Below are positions 1-5,078 of a stretch of DNA of 10,014 nt, in pieces; position 1 is the first letter of the stretch; every line of letters begins with the position of its first letter. This DNA comes from Thermotogae bacterium. GTDB lineage: Bacteria; Thermotogota; Thermotogae; B3-G13. A program made the position numbers and the translations under genes. The notes under the pieces are model-generated. The model was not told the DNA's origin. It worked only from the letters and a program-made list of their open reading frames with translations, and made no database searches. Where the stretch lies: the NCBI GenBank assembly GCA_015486095.1, contig WFSK01000084.1, positions 1-10,014 of the forward strand. Direction: 5' to 3'.

Positions 1-293
1 GAAACGTGGTAAATTTCGGTCTGACCTTTTCTCATGTTGGCAACAACGCATGGATACGGGGAAATATAAAAGAAAATAGTGTAAACTTGAGCATTAAATT
101 CCAACAAAATGGAGAAAGCGGTAAGTGTGAGGTGCTATCTCTGGATGTTTTTGTGAAAAGATACGAAGCGGTGATAGAAGAAGCTGATGTAAGAAGTTCG
201 AAATCGATATTCGATGATGAACAGGCACTTTTTGACCTATTGGCAAAACTGGCAAAAATAACTTCTAATAGAGGAAAAAACTTCTTTTCCTGA
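1..293 (+). CDS. Uncharacterised protein, C-terminal part (5' end outside window)
   Basis: I do not recognise this protein. The frame is open from the left edge (first full codon at 3) to a TGA at 291-293. A GTG at 6 is a possible start, but only five bases lie upstream, so no ribosome binding site can be judged; a gene entering from the left is more likely. The first half alternates polar and hydrophobic residues like a beta-rich domain (GLTFSHVGNNAWIRG, then VNLSIKF). The second half is helical and charged (VFVKRYEAVIEEADV, then LFDLLAKLAKI). No signal peptide, membrane span or catalytic motif is visible. The last codons cross an A-AAA-AAC heptamer (275-281), and the -1 frame continues with coding-like sequence, so this may be the first part of a longer product. 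The reading frame is fairly secure; the function is unknown. Confidence 0.55.
   Translation, partial: NVVNFGLTFSHVGNNAWIRGNIKENSVNLSIKFQQNGESGKCEVLSLDVFVKRYEAVIEEADVRSSKSIFDDEQALFDLLAKLAKITSNRGKNFFS
275..281 (+). other. Slippery heptamer A-AAA-AAC, candidate -1 frameshift site
   Basis: In the frame of the upstream open reading frame the bases divide as A AAA AAC, the canonical X XXY YYZ form used for -1 ribosomal frameshifting. It lies four codons before that frame's TGA (291-293). A shift here enters the frame that runs openly to 562 and gives K-K-L-L-F-L-T-K-E-A-Y-E-R-L across the join. A 7-bp stem with a G.T pair (281-287 with 296-302) follows at once, but it is weak and overlaps the heptamer. 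An indel in the six-A run, natural or from sequencing, explains the same pattern. Confidence 0.35.
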
Positions 294-313
294 CCAAAGA
301 GGCATATGAGAGG

Positions 314-562
314 TTGAAGGGTTATGGGAAAGAGGTTCTTAAAAAGGTACTGGAATTGCTGTATCTGATTTCTACAAGTAGTTTTGCGTTATATCCGAAA
401 GATAAGACGATCGATAATTATCTGATCGATCTCGAAGAACATCCTTCTAAAATTACGTCGTGTACAAAGGAAATGAAATACGAGTCTACTGAGATCCAGA
501 TCGGGTTAAAACTCAGTATTTATAACAAGGATAACACTTTATCCCATTCTGCAAAAGATTGA
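314..562 (+). CDS. Uncharacterised small protein, or frameshifted 3' half of the preceding gene
   Basis: I do not recognise this sequence. The nominal start is TTG at 314, but its only purine-rich run (GAGAGG, 308-313) touches the start codon, so the ribosome binding site is poor. The frame is open back to 272, and the residues just before the TTG (LTKEAYER) read like the start of the helix that follows (GYGKEVLKKVLELLYLIS). This suggests translation enters from upstream, either by a -1 shift at 275-281 or because one original gene has been split. The rest is polar with a Lys/Glu-rich C-terminus and no known motif. There is no signal peptide; the hydrophobic stretch around residues 10-25 is short and part of an amphipathic helix. 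The stop is TGA at 560-562, 26 bases from the convergent amidohydrolase gene. Confidence 0.4.
   Translation: MKGYGKEVLKKVLELLYLISTSSFALYPKDKTIDNYLIDLEEHPSKITSCTKEMKYESTEIQIGLKLSIYNKDNTLSHSAKD
529..544 (-). terminator. Possible terminator hairpin for the minus-strand operon
   Basis: A perfect 6-bp stem (GGATAA with TTATCC) encloses a 4-base loop. On the minus strand it lies about 45 bases past the amidohydrolase stop and is followed by the moderately T-rich TTGTTATAAA. The stem is A+T-rich and the T tract is broken, and it lies inside the 3' end of the opposing frame, so the call is weak. Confidence 0.25.
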
Positions 563-590
563 TTCGATTTCACCGGCAGAGCTCTTTTTT
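547..590 (+). terminator. Possible weak terminator after the small plus-strand gene
   Basis: TTCTGC (547-552) can pair with GCAGAG (576-581, one G.T pair), and six T residues follow at 585-590. The loop of 23 bases is long for an intrinsic terminator and the T run overlaps the end of the opposing amidohydrolase gene. The convergent position is right for a terminator, but the hairpin is poor. Confidence 0.25.
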
Positions 591-1749
591 ACCGCTCGAG
601 TGGTATCTCTTTCCCATCTATATACACACTCTCCACCTTCGAAGACATATCGAAAGGATGTCCACTCCACACTACGAGATCCGCATCCTTGCCCTCTTCT
701 ATTGTGCCTATCCTATCATCTATTCCAAGTATCTTTGCAGGGTTTATAGTTAACATTTTGAGAAGGTCTTCTTCTTTTGCTCCATATCTCAATCCTGCTG
801 CCGCCTGGATCGAAGCATATTCGAGAGGAATAACGGGATGATCGCACATCAAAGAAGCCAATATGCCGTTTTCATTCAGGATCTTTATAGCCTTCATCGT
901 CATATCCTTGAGTTCGTATTTCGTTCTGAAGGCCAAAAATGGTCCAGCGACTACAGGAACCTTCCTCTCTTTTAAGACATCTACGATCTTGTATCCTTCA
1001 GTCCCATGCTCGATCACGAGATTGAAACCGAATTCCTCTGCGATTCTCATAGCAGTTAAGATATCATCCGCTCGGTGTGCATGGATTCTTGCAGGGATCG
1101 TCCGCTTTAACACCATTTCTCCTATTTCATATTTCAAATTTCTCTTCGTGAAAGGTTTTCCCTCCTTTTTTGCAACTTCCTTTTCCATCATGTAATCCTG
1201 AACCTTCAGGAAGTAATCCCTCACCACTGCAGCAACTCCGATTCTCGTCGAGGGCATTTTCTTCTGCTCTCCATAGACCCTCTTCGGATTCTCTCCAAAG
1301 GCCATCTTCAAGCCAGCAGGTTCTTTGACGATCATCTTATCAACGGTCGAACGCTTAAGCTTTAGGATCGCCCCTTGACCTCCTATGGGATTAGCGCTCC
1401 CCGGAAGGATCATAACGGTTGTGACCCCACCTTTCAAAGCGCGTAAAATTGCTGGATCTTGTGGATTAAATGCATCTATAGCCCTGACATGTGGTGTAAC
1501 AGGATCTGTCATTTCATTTCCATCAGAAGAGTAAACCTCTCCAACACCCTCCTCGAAAAGGCCGATATGTGAATGGGCATCTACAAAACCTGGGAAAAGA
1601 AATTTTCCTTTGAGATCGACAACTCGATCTACATCGGAAGCCAAACTCTTCCCTACTTCCTTTATCTTCTCATCTTCCACCAACACATCGCCTACGAATG
1701 GATCGGATGAAATTGGAAAAACCTTTGCACTTTTGAACAAAATCTTCAT
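589..1749 (-). CDS. Metal-dependent amidohydrolase, imidazolonepropionase-like
   Basis: This is a 386-residue amidohydrolase-superfamily enzyme, which would use a metal centre to hydrolyse a C-N or similar bond on an unknown substrate, probably in the cytoplasm (no signal peptide). From the ATG start, a small N-terminal beta domain (about 1-50) leads into the TIM barrel with the metal-binding HxH in FPGFVDAHSHIG (H59, H61). Further candidate ligands are the HAH segment (223-225), H248 in IEHGTEGY, and the Asp in MCDHP (D303). The C-terminus has the family signature TINPAKILGIDDRIGTIEEG followed by KDADLVVW. LPGSANPIGGQGA (about 116-128) is typical of this branch. ATG at 1749 is preferred to the in-frame TTG at 1755 because GGGTGG (1756-1761) is 6 bases from the ATG but touches the TTG. 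The gene follows the dehydrogenase by 25 bases on the same strand, so the two are probably co-transcribed. Family is secure; substrate is not. Confidence 0.9.
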   Translation of the reverse strand: MKILFKSAKVFPISSDPFVGDVLVEDEKIKEVGKSLASDVDRVVDLKGKFLFPGFVDAHSHIGLFEEGVGEVYSSDGNEMTDPVTPHVRAIDAFNPQDPAILRALKGGVTTVMILPGSANPIGGQGAILKLKRSTVDKMIVKEPAGLKMAFGENPKRVYGEQKKMPSTRIGVAAVVRDYFLKVQDYMMEKEVAKKEGKPFTKRNLKYEIGEMVLKRTIPARIHAHRADDILTAMRIAEEFGFNLVIEHGTEGYKIVDVLKERKVPVVAGPFLAFRTKYELKDMTMKAIKILNENGILASLMCDHPVIPLEYASIQAAAGLRYGAKEEDLLKMLTINPAKILGIDDRIGTIEEGKDADLVVWSGHPFDMSSKVESVYIDGKEIPLER

Positions 1750-1774
1750 TCTCAACCACCCTTTCTATTTTTTA

Positions 1775-2767
1775 TTAGTACATCAGATTTGGGTCCACCT
1801 TGTTCAGGATTTTACCGGCTTTCAGATATGTCTTTATGATATTTATCGTGTCCTTTACCATATTATCTATATTGGATTTAGTAATACCAGCGGCATGGGG
1901 AGAAAGGATCACATTTTTAAAAATATGTATCGGAAATCTGGAGGGCAGCACCACGGTGTTCGAGTCTGTAGGGTATTGGTACCATGTGTCTATCGCAGCA
2001 CCCGCTAAGATCCCATTTTTCAAGGAGAAGTACAGTGCCTTCTCATCGATGATTTTTCCTCTGCTCACGTTTACGAGAAATTTTCCTTTCATTTTTGATA
2101 AGATATCTTCGTCGAACATCCCCTCTGTTTCAGGGGTAAGTGGTAGTGTTATAAAGATTATGTCACCCTTTGAAACAGCTGTTTCGAGATCGAAGGTCAC
2201 CTCATCTGCATATTCAGGGATTTCACTTATATAATGCTTTTTAAGAGCAATGATTTTACAATCGAAGGCCTTCATCATCCTGGCTACATTCTTTCCAATG
2301 TTTCCAAAGCCGATGATCGAACATCTTTTGCCATAAACCGATGTCCAGTAATCGCTTTCTGGAAGCCCTACCGAAAATCCGTGCCATACCCCTTGTGAAA
2401 GATCGTTGTGGAATTCCACTATTCTTCCTGTAAGAGCTAACAACAAGGCAACAGCCCTTTCAGCAACTGTTCTGGCATTCGCATGAGTGTTGGTAACCGC
2501 AATGTTCCTCTTTCTTATGATTTCCCACGGAAGCATGTCAACGCCCGTCCATGGAACGAATATGATCTTCAGGTTCTTTGCCTTTTCTATCTCTTCACCT
2601 GAGAAATGCCCTCCTACAACCATATCCGCTGTTCTCAGAAGCATTCGTGGATGTTCAACATCTTTAAAAGTGATGAACTCAACTTCTGGAAATTCCTTTT
2701 TCAGGCATTCTATTCCTGATGACCATGCTTTGGTTAATCGATTGGTGAAAACGATCTTCAAACTCAT
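1775..2767 (-). CDS. D-2-hydroxyacid dehydrogenase family protein with an atypical active site
   Basis: This 330-residue protein belongs to the D-isomer-specific 2-hydroxyacid dehydrogenase family, cytoplasmic NAD(P)H enzymes that interconvert 2-keto and D-2-hydroxy acids. The N-terminal half of the catalytic domain is followed by the Rossmann motif GFGNIG (153-158), the catalytic Arg in VNVSRG (R236) and the catalytic His in LSPHAAG (H291). The usual acidic partner, the Glu of the DVFxxEP block, is replaced: the segment reads AIDTWYQYP (258-266) with Tyr265 at that place. The residues after the second Rossmann strand are ALKKH, with no acidic residue to hold the NAD ribose, so NADP preference is possible. 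ATG at 2767 is chosen over GTG at 2803 because the family begins near this Met and a TATAAT box lies at 2795-2800, inside the longer version; GTGAGG lies just upstream. It is the first gene of a pair with the amidohydrolase. Family is secure; substrate is unknown. Confidence 0.88.
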   Translation of the reverse strand: MSLKIVFTNRLTKAWSSGIECLKKEFPEVEFITFKDVEHPRMLLRTADMVVGGHFSGEEIEKAKNLKIIFVPWTGVDMLPWEIIRKRNIAVTNTHANARTVAERAVALLLALTGRIVEFHNDLSQGVWHGFSVGLPESDYWTSVYGKRCSIIGFGNIGKNVARMMKAFDCKIIALKKHYISEIPEYADEVTFDLETAVSKGDIIFITLPLTPETEGMFDEDILSKMKGKFLVNVSRGKIIDEKALYFSLKNGILAGAAIDTWYQYPTDSNTVVLPSRFPIHIFKNVILSPHAAGITKSNIDNMVKDTINIIKTYLKAGKILNKVDPNLMY

Positions 2768-2794
2768 CGCCTCACTTTCTTCGTTGAACGAATT

Positions 2795-2826
2795 ATTATA
2801 CACCTTTTTTCACTTTTAGATGCCAA
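2795..2826 (-). promoter_or_regulatory. Promoter for the dehydrogenase-amidohydrolase operon
   Basis: On the minus strand there is a perfect TATAAT (2800-2795), which would start transcription near 2788 and give a leader of about 20 bases before the ATG at 2767. TTGGCA (2826-2821) resembles a -35 box, but the spacer is 20 bases, longer than the usual 16-18. The -10 is convincing; the -35 is doubtful. Confidence 0.5.
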
Positions 2827-2840
2827 AGATGGAATCGATC

Positions 2841-2869
2841 TTATGTTTTTATGTGCATAAGTGTATAAT
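2841..2869 (+). promoter_or_regulatory. Promoter for the L,D-transpeptidase gene
   Basis: A perfect TATAAT at 2864-2869 is preceded by GTG, as on the divergent strand. Only a weak -35 (TTATGT, 2841-2846) exists at 17-base spacing. The -10 ends seven bases before the ATG at 2877, so the transcript would start at or within a base or two of the start codon, implying little or no leader. Confidence 0.45.
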
Positions 2870-2876
2870 ATGAATT

Positions 2877-3548
2877 ATGAAGATAGATATGATAAGCAGA
2901 ATGGGATTAGTCTTTTTATTCTGTATTTTTTTGCTATGGGTTGTTCGAGGTTTGGCCATAATGGGTAAGTTGAGGTCCTTAGAGGACACCATATCTTTTT
3001 ATGAAAAGCCCCCGACATGGAAGAAATCTTTAGAAAAATTACGGGCACGATTTGGCCTTAAGCACGACCAATTTATGATTTTGGTTAGTATTTCTAAGCA
3101 GAGGCTTTATCTCATCAAGGGAGAAAGACTTGTTAAGGTATATGTGATATCTACCTCTAAATACGGTATAGGTAGTAAGGAGGGAAGTAACAAAACGCCT
3201 CTGGGAACACACCGTATTTGCGAAAAGATCGGAGAAGGAGCAAAGATCGGTACGATCTTTAAGATGGGTATAAACACGAGAAGAATCGCAAAACTCTATA
3301 CCGATACTACTGATCTCGAAGAAGACCCTATAACTACTCGTATAATGTGGTTAGGAGGATTAGAAGTAGGTATCAATAAAGGTAAAAATATTGACTCGTA
3401 TAAACGTCATATCTATATTCATGGAACACCAGAAGAGGGTCTAATCGGTCAACCAGCTTCTCATGGCTGTATAAGGATGAGAAACAACGACGTGATCGAG
3501 CTATTTGATCTGGTACCGAAAGGCACATTGGTTGAAATTCAAGAGTGA
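2877..3548 (+). CDS. Membrane-anchored L,D-transpeptidase (YkuD domain)
   Basis: This 223-residue protein is an L,D-transpeptidase, a cysteine enzyme that cross-links peptidoglycan stem peptides (3-3 links) or attaches partners to them, outside the cytoplasmic membrane. Residues 1-9 are polar with basic residues, and 10-28 form one hydrophobic span (LVFLFCIFLLWVVRGLAIM), so it is probably a signal anchor. The YkuD domain covers about 65-221. It starts with MILVSISKQRLYLIKGERLV, has the KTPLGTH block (106-112), and ends with the catalytic signature: H182 in IHGTP and S-H-G-C-I-R at 195-200, with C198 the nucleophile and H196 and R200 conserved. The spacing matches the HX(13-17)[ST]HGC pattern. 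There is no LysM or other wall-binding domain. ATG at 2877 has no Shine-Dalgarno site. Alternative Met codons at 2889 and 2901 lack one too and would shorten the basic segment before the membrane span. The gene stands alone, divergent from the dehydrogenase operon. Confidence 0.9.
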   Translation: MKIDMISRMGLVFLFCIFLLWVVRGLAIMGKLRSLEDTISFYEKPPTWKKSLEKLRARFGLKHDQFMILVSISKQRLYLIKGERLVKVYVISTSKYGIGSKEGSNKTPLGTHRICEKIGEGAKIGTIFKMGINTRRIAKLYTDTTDLEEDPITTRIMWLGGLEVGINKGKNIDSYKRHIYIHGTPEEGLIGQPASHGCIRMRNNDVIELFDLVPKGTLVEIQE

Positions 3549-3619
3549 TTTTTCGAGAGGATACCCCTGTTCGCAGAGACGCCTTTCGTACAATCATGAT
3601 GCAAATCACATATCCTGTA

Positions 3620-3978
3620 TTAGATATCCTCATCTTTTTCACCTTCGTTGGCGTCAGCGAACTCAATTGTGAACTTGATAAAATCTTTTACCTCATTTAA
3701 ACGATCGAATTCCTTTCCACTTGACCAGTTTGAGGTGACTTCAACCAATTCTTTCTATTCGGGGAATTTCTTTTGTACCCATGCCGTAGCCTTTGGCTTA
3801 GATGTTACCTCGTTGTTAGCACCGCATATACTTGGTATTCATCGTCTTTCAGACGATAAGAATCACTGAGCATTGACTTCCAATCTCCTTGAAGGATTCT
3901 TGTATTTGCTTGGCGAATGTTATCGGGAGAAACTGTATTGTGTTGGTTTTTTGTTCATTCTACAATGGAACTCGACAT
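3620..3978 (-). pseudogene. Decayed gene of unknown function
   Basis: The minus strand carries clear coding traces in more than one frame. ATG at 3978 with an AAAGGAG site about nine bases upstream starts MSSSIVE, which meets a TGA at 3957-3955. A second frame from 3959 reads NEQKTNTIQFLPITFAKQIQ and then ESFKEIG. Near 3873 the first frame resumes with MLSDSYRLKDDEYQVYAV. Near 3820 a third frame continues with ANNEVTSKPKATAWVQKKFP, hits TAG at 3757-3755, then stays open for 44 codons to TAA at 3622-3620, ending in an acidic tail (EGEKDEDI). Together these spell a roughly 120-residue, Lys/Glu-rich, apparently soluble protein disabled by about three frame changes and one nonsense codon. I do not recognise the family. 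The final 65 codons are the firmest part; the upstream joins are inferred from coding-like composition. The overlapping plus-strand frame at 3648-3869 looks like a shadow. Confidence 0.5.
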
Positions 3979-3985
3979 TTTGATA

Positions 3986-4019
3986 CACTCCTTTTTCCTT
4001 TTTGGAGGAGTGATTTTTT
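3986..4019 (+). terminator. Terminator-like hairpin with T run before the tRNA gene
   Basis: CACTCC (3986-3991) pairs perfectly with GGAGTG (4007-4012) around a 15-base loop, followed by A and six T residues (4014-4019). On the plus strand this would stop transcripts from the transpeptidase gene before the tRNA promoter, although the gene ends more than 400 bases upstream. Read on the minus strand, the same stem covers the GGAG ribosome binding site of the decayed gene. The stem is short, so confidence is moderate. Confidence 0.45.
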
Positions 4020-4027
4020 ATTATATA
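4018..4027 (-). promoter_or_regulatory. Possible -10 box for the decayed minus-strand gene
   Basis: A TATAAT lies on the minus strand at 4025-4020, about 40 bases before the decayed gene's ATG. No good -35 is present at normal spacing, and the local A+T-rich sequence makes a chance match possible. Confidence 0.25.
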
Positions 4028-4043
4028 CAGTCTTCTTGTCATA

Positions 4044-4072
4044 TTGACTAACTTTTACTTTTGTTGTAAACT
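4044..4072 (+). promoter_or_regulatory. Promoter of tRNA-Leu and probably the downstream operon
   Basis: TTGACT (4044-4049, five of six consensus bases) and TAAACT (4067-4072, four of six) are separated by exactly 17 bases. The predicted start near 4079 is about six bases before the mature tRNA at 4085, a normal arrangement for a tRNA promoter. No terminator is visible between the tRNA and the next gene, so this promoter may also serve the radical SAM and pyrG genes. Confidence 0.6.
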
Positions 4073-4084
4073 ACATTCGTAAAT

Positions 4085-4170
4085 GCCGAGGTGGCGGAAT
4101 TGGCAGACGCGTTGGACTCAAAATTCAATGAACCTTGTGGCTCGTGTGGGTTCAAGTCCCACCCTCGGCA
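4085..4170 (+). tRNA. tRNA-Leu (anticodon CAA)
   Basis: An 86-base class II tRNA can be folded fully. The acceptor stem is GCCGAGG (4085-4091) with CCTCGGC (4163-4169), and the discriminator is A4170. The D arm lies in GCGGAATTGGCAGACGC. The anticodon stem TTGGA/TTCAA encloses the loop CTCAAAA with anticodon CAA (4119-4121), which reads UUG. A 17-base variable arm (4129-4145) is typical of leucine tRNAs. The T arm is GTGGG-TTCAAGT-CCCAC (4146-4162). The 3' CCA is not encoded (CTT follows), so a CCA-adding enzyme must complete it. Confidence 0.97.
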
Positions 4171-4199
4171 CTTGGTATTAGAATAAAGGGGAAAACTCG

Positions 4200-5078
4200 A
4201 TGCCTTACTTCGAAAATTGCCTTCTTTGTCCCAGACGTTGTGGGATCAATAGGTATCTTACCGTTGGTGAGTGTGGAGTAGATGCCCGTATCAGATACGC
4301 AAACGCCTTGTTGTATAAAGGTGAAGAACCTCCGATATCCGGTAAACGAGGTGCAGGCGCGATTTTCTTCAGCGGTTGTCCTCTTCATTGTGTTTATTGT
4401 CAGAATTTTGCCTTCAGCCAGATGGCTTACGGGAAGCCTATCGATTTGGAAGGATTAGTAGAAAGGTATCTTATCCTCCAAAAAAGGGGTGCATGGACCA
4501 TCGAATTGGTAACTGCCACCCAGTATGCCCCCTATATCGTTTCATCTGTAAGACTGGCAAGAGAAAGAGGACTAAGGCTTCCCATAGTCTGGAATACCAG
4601 TGGCTACGAAACCATTGAAACCCTCGATATGTTAAAGGGAACCGTTGATATCTATTTGGCCGATTTGATCTCCTTAGACGAGACCTTTTGTGAACGTTAC
4701 ATAGGGGCTAAAGATTACCCAGAGGTTGCTAAAAAAAGTATCAAACATATGTACGAACAGGTAGGTAATCTGAAAATAGGCGAGAAGGGTAGAGGGGTGA
4801 AAGGATTGATAGTACGGATACTCGTTTTGCCTGAGAATGTCAATCGTATCGAACGATCACTTCATTTTTTATCGAAAGAAATATCGAAATCTCTCTATGT
4901 CAGTGTGATGGATCAATACACGCCGGTCTACAGAGCGAGGGAGTATCCTACTCTTCGAAGAAAGATAACAGTAGAAGAATATGAGAGGGCGCTTGCTATC
5001 GTTGAAGAATTCGGTTTTGAAAACGGATGGAGACAAACACATCATTTGAAAAGAGGAGTGAAAGAAGTTGAATGGTAA
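4200..5078 (+). CDS. Radical SAM protein, PflX / PFL-activase-like family
   Basis: This 292-residue protein matches the PflX-type branch of radical SAM enzymes (related to pyruvate formate-lyase activases; their own substrates are mostly unknown). The [4Fe-4S] cluster motif CX3CX2C is in SGCPLHCVYCQNF, with Cys at 60, 64 and 67. A second N-terminal Cys group (C7, C10, C14 and C25 in CLLCPRRC...GECG) is typical of this family and may bind another metal or cluster. LVTATQYAP (about 103-111) stands where family members have VTPTH, and WNTSGYE (about 131-137) is part of the SAM-binding barrel. It lacks a signal peptide or membrane span, so it is cytoplasmic. ATG at 4200 follows AAAGGGGAA at good spacing. 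It begins 30 bases after the tRNA and its last 11 bases overlap the TTG start of pyrG, so the two are probably translationally coupled. No glycyl-radical enzyme partner is visible in the window. Confidence 0.85.
   Translation: MPYFENCLLCPRRCGINRYLTVGECGVDARIRYANALLYKGEEPPISGKRGAGAIFFSGCPLHCVYCQNFAFSQMAYGKPIDLEGLVERYLILQKRGAWTIELVTATQYAPYIVSSVRLARERGLRLPIVWNTSGYETIETLDMLKGTVDIYLADLISLDETFCERYIGAKDYPEVAKKSIKHMYEQVGNLKIGEKGRGVKGLIVRILVLPENVNRIERSLHFLSKEISKSLYVSVMDQYTPVYRAREYPTLRRKITVEEYERALAIVEEFGFENGWRQTHHLKRGVKEVEW
5052..5070 (+). promoter_or_regulatory. Ribosome binding site that fixes the TTG start of pyrG
   Basis: AGAGGAG (5052-5058) lies nine bases before TTG at 5068, inside the end of the radical SAM gene. 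This supports TTG as the real start; the product then begins MNGKRFIIITGG, the right length before the P-loop for CTP synthase. Confidence 0.7.

Noticed and set aside
1610..2234. Plus-strand frames opposite the amidohydrolase and dehydrogenase genes
   Set aside because: Both minus-strand genes have clear family motifs across this stretch; the opposite frames show no domain, ribosome binding site or plausible composition.
2487..2819. Plus-strand 110-codon frame over the start of the dehydrogenase gene
   Set aside because: It is antisense to conserved dehydrogenase sequence and has no recognisable features.
3554..3588. Seven-base stem (CGAGAGG with CCTTTCG) just after the transpeptidase stop
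   Set aside because: The loop is 21 bases, one pair is G.T, and no T run follows on either strand, so it does not make a credible terminator.
3648..3869. Plus-strand frame of 73 codons in the gap before the tRNA
   Set aside because: It starts without a clear ribosome binding site and lies opposite the coding-like minus-strand traces, so it is most likely a shadow of the decayed gene.
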